A stretch of 17,527 nt of DNA, taken from positions 1-17,527 of the forward strand of contig CALBAX010000038.1 in assembly GCA_937926875.1 (NCBI GenBank), written 5' to 3'. Numbering within the stretch: the first letter of the stretch is position 1; every line of letters starts with the position of its first letter. Positions 5,366-12,834 of the stretch are shown piece after piece. Position numbers and translations under genes: made by a program. Source of the stretch: an uncultured Desulfovibrio sp. GTDB taxonomy: Bacteria; Desulfobacterota; Desulfovibrionia; Desulfovibrionales; Desulfovibrionaceae. The notes below the pieces were generated by a model. The model searched no databases. It was not told the origin of the DNA and saw only the letters and a list, made by a program, of their open reading frames with translations.

Positions 5366-7015
5366 ATGCAAGACGGCAAAAATCTTATCATGGCAATTGT
5401 CCTGTGTCTGCTCGTGGTCGTCGGCTGGAGCTATCTGGCCGACTATATGGGTTGGGTGGTCAAACCCGACCCGGCCGAGATAGCCAAGATGGAGGCTGTC
5501 CAGGCCGAGCAGGCCCAGAAGGCCCAGGCTGAAGCCGAAGCCAAGCAGAAGGCCCAGGCCGAGCCCCTGCCTGCCTTCACTCCCGCTCCCGGCGTGGACG
5601 TGACGGTGGACGCCCCCCTGTACAAGGCCGTGCTGCATTCCGGCGGCGGTGTGTTGCGCTCCTTCGAGCTCAAGAAGTACACCAGCGGCCTGGACGAGGA
5701 TTCTCCCCGCATCAATATGGTCGATCCCCAGACCGCCGCTGTGGCGCCTCTGGGCCTGGTCATCAACGGTCAGCCCTCGTGGAGCACCGGCAAGTGGGCC
5801 CTGGAGTCCGACAGCGGTGTGAACGTGGCTGAAGGTGGCAAGGGCGTCGTCCGTCTGGTGGGCGAGGTCGACAACCTGCGCGTGACCCGTGAACTGACCT
5901 TCAATTCCGAGAATTACCTGATCTCCGAAAAGGTGAGCCTGGCCACCCTGGGCACCGACACCCGCAGCGTGCGCGTGCGCTACACCGTGGCCGCCGATAC
6001 CAGCAACGCCGCCAACACCAACTACGACGCCATGCGCGTGGCCTGGGACAACGACGGTTCGCTGGGCGAAGAGACCTCCACCGACAAACTGGCCAAGGAA
6101 GGCGTGGAAGCCAGCGGCAAGCTCTACTGGGCCGGCCCCATGAGCACCTACTTCCTGTCCGCCGTCATGCCCGCCGATGCCGATGGGGCCCGCATGGTGG
6201 GGCGCATGCAGGGCAGCGTCTACCGTGTGGCCCTGGAGCCCAAGGAAGTGGTGGTGGCCCCCGGCCAGGAGACCACCCTCGAAGTCTCCTACTGGATGGG
6301 GCCCAAGGAACGCAAGATGCTGGCCGCCGTGTCCGACCAGCTGGCCCTCAGCGTGAACCTGGGCATGTTCAGCATCATCGCCAAGGGCCTGCTGTGGCTG
6401 CTGGAATTCTTCCAGCAGTACACCCACAACTGGGGCCTTTCCATCATCATGCTGACCGTCGTCATCAAGGCCGTGTTCTGGCCCCTGACGGCCAAGAGCT
6501 ATTCTTCCATGGAAAAGATGAAGAAGCTCCAGCCCATGATGGCCAACATCCGCGAGAAGTATAAGGACGACAAGGAAGCCATGAACAAGGAAGTCATGGC
6601 CCTGTACAAGACCTACGGCGTCAACCCCGCCAGCGGCTGTGTGCCCATCCTGGTGCAGTTGCCCGTATTCTTCGGCCTGTATCAGGCGCTGCTGACCTCC
6701 ATCGAGCTGCGCCACGCGCCCTTCATCACCTATCTGCCCGGCACGGACCTGATCTGGCTGGCTGACCTGTCCTCCAAGGACCCCTATTACATCACGCCCA
6801 TCATCATGGGCATCACCATGTTCCTGCAGCAGAAGATGAGCCCGCCGGCCACCGATCCCACGCAGCAGAAGATCATGATGTTCCTGCCCATCATCTTCAC
6901 CGCCCTGTTCCTGAGCTTCCCCTCCGGTCTGGTGGTGTACTGGCTGGTCAACAACATCCTGTCCATTGCCCAGCAGTGGCGGATGGGCCGCAGAAGCAAG
7001 CTGCTGGCCCAGTAG
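5366..7015 (+). CDS. yidC: Membrane protein insertase YidC (Gram-negative type)
   Basis: 549 residues, the size of Gram-negative YidC. TM1 is at 8-24 (N-terminus QDGKNLIMAI as in E. coli), then an Ala/Gln/Lys-rich coiled stretch (38-65), then a large periplasmic beta domain to about 330. The insertase core follows: TM2 around 355-371 with WPLT, the cytoplasmic coiled hairpin (SSMEKMKKLQPMMANIREKY), GCVPILVQLPVFFGLYQAL (424-442), the QKMSPPATDPTQQKIMMF segment (489-506) and TM5-6 with FPSGLVVYWLVNN (518-530). The functional positive charge of the hydrophilic groove is Lys368 (Arg366 in E. coli). It inserts membrane proteins alone or with Sec. The start agrees with family N-termini although GGAG lies 11 bases away. 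Confidence 0.99.
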   Translation: MQDGKNLIMAIVLCLLVVVGWSYLADYMGWVVKPDPAEIAKMEAVQAEQAQKAQAEAEAKQKAQAEPLPAFTPAPGVDVTVDAPLYKAVLHSGGGVLRSFELKKYTSGLDEDSPRINMVDPQTAAVAPLGLVINGQPSWSTGKWALESDSGVNVAEGGKGVVRLVGEVDNLRVTRELTFNSENYLISEKVSLATLGTDTRSVRVRYTVAADTSNAANTNYDAMRVAWDNDGSLGEETSTDKLAKEGVEASGKLYWAGPMSTYFLSAVMPADADGARMVGRMQGSVYRVALEPKEVVVAPGQETTLEVSYWMGPKERKMLAAVSDQLALSVNLGMFSIIAKGLLWLLEFFQQYTHNWGLSIIMLTVVIKAVFWPLTAKSYSSMEKMKKLQPMMANIREKYKDDKEAMNKEVMALYKTYGVNPASGCVPILVQLPVFFGLYQALLTSIELRHAPFITYLPGTDLIWLADLSSKDPYYITPIIMGITMFLQQKMSPPATDPTQQKIMMFLPIIFTALFLSFPSGLVVYWLVNNILSIAQQWRMGRRSKLLAQ

Positions 7016-7044
7016 GGTCACGGTTCGTGACCGCGTGAGCGGTC
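7016..7044 (+). promoter_or_regulatory. Two overlapping, mutually exclusive hairpins after yidC
   Basis: GGTCACG-GTT-CGTGACC (7016-7032, starting right after the yidC stop) and GACCGC-GTGA-GCGGTC (7029-7044, GNRA-type loop) share GACC at 7029-7032, so only one can form at a time. Neither has a T run. Confidence 0.5.
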
Positions 7045-7074
7045 GTGCGACACGGAAAAGAGTCCATATGTGGT

Positions 7075-7097
7075 GGCAGCGGGGTCTCCCCGCTGCC
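7075..7097 (+). promoter_or_regulatory. Perfect 10-bp hairpin upstream of jag
   Basis: GGCAGCGGGG-TCT-CCCCGCTGCC, ending about 10 bases before the GGGAG ribosome site of jag. It could protect the jag end of a processed mRNA or influence its translation; it lacks a clear T run to act as a terminator. Confidence 0.5.
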
Positions 7098-7116
7098 GCC
7101 CCTTTTGGGAGAGTTT

Positions 7117-8334
7117 ATGGACGGATTCAAAGAGTTTCAGGGTAAGAATCTGGATGCCGCCATTCAGGAGGCCTGCAGCTATTACAATGCCGCCCGCGAA
7201 AAACTGGAGATTGAGATAGTCCAGGACGCCAAGAGCGGCATTTTCGGTATCGTTGGGGCCCGCAAGGCCAAGATCCGTGCGCGCCGCGCCGCTCTGCGCG
7301 AAGCCGTGGAAAGCGTCCTCGGCAAGAAGCGCTGTGATGTCCGGCTGGAACGCCCGTCCCTGGGCCGTGAGGACGCCCCCTGCCGCCCTGCCGAAAAGAT
7401 GTCCCCTGCCGCCCGTGAGGACAGCGTGCCCGCTCCGGTCGCGCCCGCTCCGGAAGAGGCGCGCAAGGAAGGCGCCCCTGCCGAAGGACATCCGATCTGC
7501 AAGGACGAGAAGACCGAAAAGACCGAACGGGCCGAAAAGCCCGCCAAGGCCGAACGGCAGGAAAAGCCTGCCGAGAACGCCCGCCCGCCCCGTGGCCGCG
7601 GCCGCGGCCGTGACCAGGCCCGTGCCGTCGTTGCGGCCGAGGCCCAGACCGAGGAAGCCCCCGCCGAAGGCGCGGCTCCCGAAGCCGGCAACCGTCGCGG
7701 CGAGGGCCGCCGTGCCCGTCCCCGTCCTTCCGTTCGCGGTGAGGGCGAAAGCCGCCGTCGCCAGCGTCCGCAGGCCCCGGCCATGCCCGCTCCTGCCGAG
7801 AACGACGACGTGCTGGACGAAGTGGAGGAGAGCCTGCCCTTCACCCCCGTGGAGGAGCTGGATCCCCAGCGTCTCGAAGCCCTGACCAAGGAAGCCGTGC
7901 GCCAGCTCGTCCGTCCCATCGTGGGCGAGGAAGTGACGCTGGAAGTGACCGTGGCCGACGGCCGTGTGCGCGTGGCCGTGGACTGTGAGGAAGATTCCGG
8001 CCTGCTCATCGGGCGTGAGGGCCAGACCCTGGCCTCCCTGCAGTATCTGGCCTCGCGCGTGGTCTCGCGCGGCATGAACGCCGCCGTGCGCGTGCAGCTG
8101 GATGCCGGGCGCTACCGCCAGCGCCAGGACGAGAAGCTGCGCGAAATGGCTCTGGCCCTGGCCGAGAAGGTGCGCCAGACCGGTCGCTCCTATTCCACCC
8201 GGCCGCTCAGCTCCTATCACCGCCGCATCGTGCATCTTTGCCTGCAGGATGCCGAGGAAGTGCAGACCCGCAGTTCCGGTGATGGGCCCATGAAGCGGGT
8301 CGTCATCATGCGTCGCCGTCCCGAGCGTTCCTGA
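7117..8334 (+). CDS. jag: RNA-binding protein Jag/KhpB (Jag_N, KH and R3H domains) with a long disordered linker
   Basis: 405 residues. The Jag_N domain is at 1-55 (FQGKNLDAAI, then the GIFGIVGARKAKI strand). Residues ~70-250 form a long Ala/Pro/Glu/Arg linker with RGRGRGRD and other Arg-rich clusters, much longer than in Bacillus-type Jag. The KH domain is at ~262-330 with the G-x-x-G loop LIGREG (297-302), and R3H at ~331-397 (RYRQRQDEKLREMA, RPLSSYHRRIVHL). It binds RNA and is linked to cell elongation and membrane biogenesis in other bacteria. GGGAGAG at 7108-7114 sets the start at 7117; an in-frame GTG at 7045 would add 24 unconserved residues. Its stop shares one base with the mnmE start (TGATG), indicating coupled translation. 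Confidence 0.96.
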   Translation: MDGFKEFQGKNLDAAIQEACSYYNAAREKLEIEIVQDAKSGIFGIVGARKAKIRARRAALREAVESVLGKKRCDVRLERPSLGREDAPCRPAEKMSPAAREDSVPAPVAPAPEEARKEGAPAEGHPICKDEKTEKTERAEKPAKAERQEKPAENARPPRGRGRGRDQARAVVAAEAQTEEAPAEGAAPEAGNRRGEGRRARPRPSVRGEGESRRRQRPQAPAMPAPAENDDVLDEVEESLPFTPVEELDPQRLEALTKEAVRQLVRPIVGEEVTLEVTVADGRVRVAVDCEEDSGLLIGREGQTLASLQYLASRVVSRGMNAAVRVQLDAGRYRQRQDEKLREMALALAEKVRQTGRSYSTRPLSSYHRRIVHLCLQDAEEVQTRSSGDGPMKRVVIMRRRPERS

Positions 8335-9731
8335 TGCCTACCATCGCCGCCATAGCCACGGCTCCCGGTGCGGGGGGCATCGGCATCGTCCGCATCTCCG
8401 GGCCGCAGTCCCGGGAGATCCTTTCCCGCATGTTCAGCCCTGCGTCGGTGAAGTTCACGGGCTTCCGGCCCTGGGTGCTGCACCGCGGGCGCGCCCTCGA
8501 TCATGAAGGCGTGCCGCTGGACGATGTGCTGGCCGTGTTCATGCCCGGCCCGCGCACCTTCACCGGGGAGGACGTGGCCGAGATCCATTGCCACGGCGGC
8601 CCCTTCATCGTGCAGGCCATCCTGGAGACGGCCCTGCGCCTGGGGGCACGGGCCGCGGAGCGGGGCGAGTTCTCACGCCGGGCCTTCGTCAACGGCCGCA
8701 TGGACCTGAGCCAGGCCGAGGCCGTGGCCGAACTCATCGCCGCGCCTTCGCGCGAGGCCCTGCGCTACAGCCTCAACCGTCTGGACGGCCTGCTGGGCCG
8801 CAGGGTCACGGCCCTGCGCCGGCGGCTGGAAGAGCTGCGCGTGCAGATGAGCCTGGCTGTGGACTTTCCTGACGAAGAGGTGGAATGCCTCGCCCCTGAA
8901 GCCTTCGCCACTGTGGTGGAGGACGTGGCCGCCGCCGTGCGCGGCCTGCTGGCCGGCCAGCGCCGTGCGCAGGTCATGCAGCAGGGCGCCGTGGTGGTAC
9001 TGGCCGGTGCCGTCAATGCGGGCAAGTCCAGCCTGCTCAATGCCCTGCTGGGCCGCAACCGGGCCCTGGTCACGGACATCCCCGGCACCACGCGAGATTT
9101 CCTCGAGGAAAGCTGCCAGCTGGACGGCCTGCCCGTACGACTGACCGATACGGCGGGCCTGCGCGAGACCGATGAAAGCGTGGAAGAGATGGGCGTTGCC
9201 CTGAGCCGCCAGAAGGTGCGGCAGGCCGACGCCATCCTGCTGCTGGTGGACGGCGGCCGTCTGGGGCCTGCCGGGGCCGCCGCCGACATCTGCCCTGACG
9301 AGGCCGTGCGCGAAGTGCTGGAGCAGGCCGGCGACATCCCCGTGCTGCTGGTCTGGAACAAGGTCGACCTGGCCGAGCCCGCTGTCTGGCCGCCTGCCTG
9401 GGGCCATGGCCGCCCCTGCGTGCGCATCAGCGCCAGCACCGGCCACAACGTGGATACCCTGGCCCGCAGCCTGCGGGCCCTGCTGCTGGACGACGGCAGC
9501 CATACGCCGCCCTCCGACGGGCTGGCCCCCAACGCGCGCCAGTCGCTGGCGCTGGAACGTGCCCTGCACGAGCTGGACGTCCTGCTGGCCGACATCGCCG
9601 CCGGCAGTCCCTATGACTGCTGCTCCGTCCGTCTGGACGCCGCGGCGGCCCTGCTGGGCGAGGTCACCGGCCTGGACAGCCCGGAAGAGGTCTTGAACCG
9701 CGTCTTTTCAAGCTTTTGCATCGGCAAGTGA
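8334..9731 (+). CDS. mnmE: tRNA uridine-5-carboxymethylaminomethyl(34) synthesis GTPase MnmE
   Basis: 465 residues, normal length. The N-terminal folate-binding domain starts TIAAIATAPGAGGIGIVRISG; a helical domain follows. The inserted G domain shows G1 GAVNAGKS (225-232), the PGTTRD G2 region, DTAGLRE (G3) and NKVD (342-345, G4). The protein ends in FSSFCIGK, containing the essential C-terminal Cys. With MnmG (not in this window) it modifies the wobble uridine of certain tRNAs. It overlaps the jag stop by one base and closes the conserved rpmH-to-mnmE cluster. Confidence 0.99.
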   Translation: MPTIAAIATAPGAGGIGIVRISGPQSREILSRMFSPASVKFTGFRPWVLHRGRALDHEGVPLDDVLAVFMPGPRTFTGEDVAEIHCHGGPFIVQAILETALRLGARAAERGEFSRRAFVNGRMDLSQAEAVAELIAAPSREALRYSLNRLDGLLGRRVTALRRRLEELRVQMSLAVDFPDEEVECLAPEAFATVVEDVAAAVRGLLAGQRRAQVMQQGAVVVLAGAVNAGKSSLLNALLGRNRALVTDIPGTTRDFLEESCQLDGLPVRLTDTAGLRETDESVEEMGVALSRQKVRQADAILLLVDGGRLGPAGAAADICPDEAVREVLEQAGDIPVLLVWNKVDLAEPAVWPPAWGHGRPCVRISASTGHNVDTLARSLRALLLDDGSHTPPSDGLAPNARQSLALERALHELDVLLADIAAGSPYDCCSVRLDAAAALLGEVTGLDSPEEVLNRVFSSFCIGK

Positions 9732-9807
9732 TTTGTGTTAGAAGGGGCAGGTATGCGCGTGCCGCAGGTGCGCGGTACTTCCCTGAGGACACAAACCCCC
9801 GAACGGC

Positions 9808-10413
9808 ATGAATCTGGAAAGTCTGCGTCGTCGCCTGAGCAGCGACGAAATCAACGCCCTGCCCCTGTGCCATTACGAAGGGCCCATCCATCTGGTGCGC
9901 AGTCTGGAAGACTGGGAAAAGGCCCTGCCGGATCTGCGGCAGGAACAGGTGCTGGGCTTCGATACCGAGACCCGTCCTTCCTTCCGCAAGGGCCGGGTCA
10001 ACACGCCTTCCCTGGTGCAGCTGGCCACGGCCCGGGCCGTGTATCTGGTGCAGCTTTCCTGGTGGCCTTTCGGGCCTGAACTGGCGGGGCTCCTGGCCGA
10101 CCCCGCGGTCATCAAGGCCGGGGTGGCCATCGGTGACGACATGCGCGAGCTGGCCCGGCTGCATCCTTTCAAGCCTGCGGGGATGGTGGATCTGGGCATG
10201 GTGGCCCGGGCCCATCAGCTGACCACGCAGGGCCTGCGCACCCTGGCCGCCAACCTGTTCGGGCAGCGCATCTCCAAGGGGCCCCAGTGTTCCAACTGGA
10301 GCGTCATGGAGCTGAGCAAGCGCCAGGTCATCTACGCTGCCACCGATGCCTGGATCGGCCGCGCCATCTACCTCAGGATGCGCGAACTGGGCATGACCGG
10401 AGCAGCGGCGTGA
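9808..10413 (+). CDS. 3'-5' exonuclease, DEDDy (RNase D/WRN-like) family
   Basis: 201 residues, a single exonuclease domain without the HRDC domains of RNase D. Exo I is FDTET (Asp52, Glu54), Exo II is AIGDDMREL (Asp110), Exo III is Y176-A-A-T-D180, giving the DEDDy set of metal-binding acidic residues plus Tyr. The STR-like motif GLRTLAANLFG (142-152) and SKGPQCSNW (156-164) match the substrate-facing part of WRN-type enzymes. It probably trims RNA or DNA 3' ends. Only a distant GAGG (9785-9788) precedes the start, so translation may depend on mnmE 76 bases upstream. Its stop overlaps the next gene's GTG by two bases. Confidence 0.9.
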   Translation: MNLESLRRRLSSDEINALPLCHYEGPIHLVRSLEDWEKALPDLRQEQVLGFDTETRPSFRKGRVNTPSLVQLATARAVYLVQLSWWPFGPELAGLLADPAVIKAGVAIGDDMRELARLHPFKPAGMVDLGMVARAHQLTTQGLRTLAANLFGQRISKGPQCSNWSVMELSKRQVIYAATDAWIGRAIYLRMRELGMTGAAA

Positions 10414-11603
10414 GCGTCCTCCTGCCCGCCCTTGGTCCCCGGCTGGTCTTCTTCACCGGCGGTACGGCCCTCAGGGGCCTGAGCCGCAGCCTTACCCGTT
10501 ACACCCACAATTCCGTCCATCTGGTGACGCCCTTCGATTCAGGCGGCAGTTCTGCTGCCCTGCGCGAAGCTTTTGCCCTGCCCGCCGTGGGGGACATCCG
10601 CAATCGTCTGGCCGCCCTGGCAGACAGCATGATCCCGCAGAGCGTGCTGGATTTCTGGGAGATGCGCCTGCCTGCCGAAGGGGACTCCGAGGCCCTGCGC
10701 GCCCGCCTGCGTGCCATGGGCAGCGCCGGGCATCCCTGCTGGCGTCCCCTGCCGCCGGTCATGGCCGATGTGATGCGGGTGCACCTGGGCTATTTCCTGG
10801 AGCGCATGCCCGATGATTTCCGCCCCCAGAAAGCCAGCATGGGCAACCTGCTGCTTGCCGGGGGCTATCTGCATTTCCAGCGCAATTTCACGCCGGTGCT
10901 GAGCCTGTTCAGCCGCCTCTTGCAGGTGCGCGGCGTGGTCCTGCCCATCGTCAATGCCTGCCTGCATCTGGCTGCCGAGCTGGCCGACGGCTCCGTCCTG
11001 GTGGGGCAGCACCATTTCTGCCGCCTGACCCAGCCGGTGCGGCGTCTTTACCTCACGGTCCATGAACCGGGGCGTACCCCCACGGCCCTCACGCCCTGCC
11101 GCCCGCCCCTGTCGGCCACGGCGGCCACCTATCTGCAAAGCGCCGGGGCCATCTGCTATCCCATGGGCAGTTTCTATACCAGCGTGCTTTCCAACCTGCT
11201 GCCCGACGGCGTGGGGCGTGCTGTGGCCGCGGCCCGCTGCCCCAAGATCTATATCCCCAATTCCGGCAAGGATACCGAGGCCCAGGGCCTGACCCTCACC
11301 GCCCAGGTGGACATGCTGCTGCGTCACCTGCAACAGGACGCACCGCAGGCGGGCCCCGGCGATCTGCTGCATGCCGTGCTGCTGGACAGCCGTCACGGCC
11401 GCTATCCCGGCGGCATCGAATGGAAGGAGCTGGAACGGCGCGGCATCGAGGTCGTGGACCGGGAGATGGTCTGCGCGGACGACCCGCAGCATCACGACCC
11501 TGAACGGACGTCCGTGGCCCTGCTGGAGCTGGTGGAAGATCTGCGTGCCCGTGAACGTGCCCCGGAAGCGGGGACTGCCGCGACTCTGGAAGAGGATGCC
11601 TGA
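10410..11603 (+). CDS. CofD/YvcK-like protein (COG0391 fold), GAK-system-type candidate
   Basis: 397 residues. The nucleotide-sugar/F420-transferase fold is shown by FFTGGTALRGL (14-24), VTPFDSGGSSAALREAF (39-55) and VGDIRNRLAALAD (60-72), then GNLLLAGGYL (145-154), GSFYTSVLSNLLPDG (253-267) and the GLTLTAQVDMLLRHL helix (293-307). These match YvcK/CofD signatures; the PFDSGGSS form recalls the CofD-like proteins named for the 'GAK' gene set of Desulfovibrio, although no other GAK genes are nearby. Role unknown: nucleotide-sugar sensing or transfer is the family expectation. Start: GTG at 10410 with GGAG 8 bases upstream, overlapping the exonuclease stop; the longer upstream frame runs inside the exonuclease gene. 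The C-terminal 20 residues are an acidic tail. Confidence 0.88.
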   Translation: MSVLLPALGPRLVFFTGGTALRGLSRSLTRYTHNSVHLVTPFDSGGSSAALREAFALPAVGDIRNRLAALADSMIPQSVLDFWEMRLPAEGDSEALRARLRAMGSAGHPCWRPLPPVMADVMRVHLGYFLERMPDDFRPQKASMGNLLLAGGYLHFQRNFTPVLSLFSRLLQVRGVVLPIVNACLHLAAELADGSVLVGQHHFCRLTQPVRRLYLTVHEPGRTPTALTPCRPPLSATAATYLQSAGAICYPMGSFYTSVLSNLLPDGVGRAVAAARCPKIYIPNSGKDTEAQGLTLTAQVDMLLRHLQQDAPQAGPGDLLHAVLLDSRHGRYPGGIEWKELERRGIEVVDREMVCADDPQHHDPERTSVALLELVEDLRARERAPEAGTAATLEEDA

Positions 11604-12643
11604 TGGAAGCCCTGCACCAAGCCTGTCATGCGGCCGATGCCGCCCTTGCCGGTCAACGGCTGGACGCGGCCCTGGCCGTGGTACTGGAAGCCCTGGGCCA
11701 GCCTGTGCCCGGCCTGCGCGGCCGCCGGCGCCTGCTGGAAGAAGGGCGGGTGCGGGTCAACGGCCGTCAGGCCCCCGCTGCCTACCGTGTCCGTCAGGGC
11801 GACAGCATCAGCCTGTCTCCGGCCCCCCCCGAAGTTTTTCCTGATCCTGCTGCCGGTGGGGACGCTCCCCGTCCGCTTTCCCGTCAGGGACGCTGGCAGG
11901 CCTTTTTCAAACCCGCCGGCTGGCACAGCGTCCGTCTGGCAGGGGGCGGCGGTCGCAGCCTTGAGGGCGCCATCCCTTTGCTGTGGCCCGAGGGGGCTGT
12001 CCCTCCGGCCTGGGCCCTGCTGCAACGTCTGGATGCCCGGACGTCGGGCATCATCTGTGCTGCTGTGGCGGACGATGCAGCCGGCCTGGCCGCCACGGTG
12101 CGGGATTTCCGCCAGGCCGAGGCCGCGGGCCTGTGCCGCAAGGGCTATCTGGCCCTGCTGTCCGGGGCCCTGGAACGGGAGGCCTGCGTGCGCCGGGCCC
12201 TGGACATGGCGCAGCGCCGTGTGGTCCGCGTGCTGGACAGCGAAGCCGCCGACGCTGTCCGCTGGACCTGGTTCTGCCCCCTGTACCGCTGGCAGGGCGA
12301 GGCCTGCCGTGCCTTCGTCCGCTGGCTGTGCCGACGTTTTTCGTTGTCCGTCCCGTCCCTGCCCGACAGTCTGACCCTGGCGGGCTGCACCATCCGTCGG
12401 GGCGCCCGACACCAGATCCGTGCCCATGCCGCTGCCCTGGGCCATGCCTTGTGGCTGGATGGCCTGTATGCTTCCTCCCTGCCGCAGTCCTTCGAGGACG
12501 GGCAGGGAGCTTTTTTTCTGCACCACGGCGCCCTGCATCTGCCGGAGGCCCGCTGGCTGCTGCCGCCTGACTGGCTTCCTGAAGGGGAAATCGCAGCAGC
12601 AGGCCGGAAATGGCTTGAAAACGATTTCATGGACACAGTATAA
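11603..12643 (+). CDS. RluA-family pseudouridine synthase with S4 domain
   Basis: 346 residues. An S4-type RNA-binding domain is at ~17-72 (RLDAALAVVLEAL, RRLLEEGRVRVNGRQA, RVRQGDSISL). The catalytic domain has FFKPAGWHSV (101-110), then LLQRLDARTSGI with catalytic Asp144, and the late motif RRGARHQIRAHAAALGHALWLDGLY. The usual His before Arg-Leu-Asp is Gln141. It isomerises uridine to pseudouridine in rRNA or tRNA; which site cannot be read from sequence. AGAGGA lies 7 bases before the ATG, which shares one base with the preceding stop (TGATG). The gene carries the promoter of the phosphate genes in its 3' end. Confidence 0.92.
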   Translation: MEALHQACHAADAALAGQRLDAALAVVLEALGQPVPGLRGRRRLLEEGRVRVNGRQAPAAYRVRQGDSISLSPAPPEVFPDPAAGGDAPRPLSRQGRWQAFFKPAGWHSVRLAGGGGRSLEGAIPLLWPEGAVPPAWALLQRLDARTSGIICAAVADDAAGLAATVRDFRQAEAAGLCRKGYLALLSGALEREACVRRALDMAQRRVVRVLDSEAADAVRWTWFCPLYRWQGEACRAFVRWLCRRFSLSVPSLPDSLTLAGCTIRRGARHQIRAHAAALGHALWLDGLYASSLPQSFEDGQGAFFLHHGALHLPEARWLLPPDWLPEGEIAAAGRKWLENDFMDTV

Positions 12644-12644
12644 T
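12615..12644 (+). promoter_or_regulatory. Near-consensus sigma70 promoter of the phosphate-transport pair
   Basis: -35 TTGAAA (12615-12620), 18-base spacer, perfect -10 TATAAT (12639-12644). It overlaps the last codons and stop of the pseudouridine synthase. The predicted start near 12651 leaves a leader of about 185 bases. No clear Pho box is visible. Confidence 0.8.
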
Positions 12645-12688
12645 CACTGCAAAGATGGCAAACAGATATCATTATCTATTGTAACAAA

Positions 12689-12718
12689 AGGCGGTACCCG
12701 CCTGGGAGCACGTATCCC
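12689..12718 (+). promoter_or_regulatory. Tandem hairpins in the DUF47-pit leader
   Basis: AGGCGG-TAC-CCGCCT (12689-12703) is directly followed by GGGA-N7-TCCC (12704-12718). They lie 40-70 bases after the predicted transcription start, with no T run behind them. A regulatory role is only a possibility. Confidence 0.35.
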
Positions 12719-12834
12719 GGGCGTACACGATAAGGAATGAAGTCAGGGGATTCCAGCAATGCTGTCTCTTTTGGCCGTCTGCCGCAGGGACAGGGAACCC
12801 CGTCCAGGGATCTTTCACATCAAGAGGAGGGCGC

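Noticed and set aside
5102..7021. 639-codon minus-strand open frame opposite yidC
   Set aside because: Gly/His/Gln-rich mirror of yidC codon bias; no family likeness.
8673..9595. Minus-strand open frames opposite mnmE
   Set aside because: Shadow frames of a certain gene.
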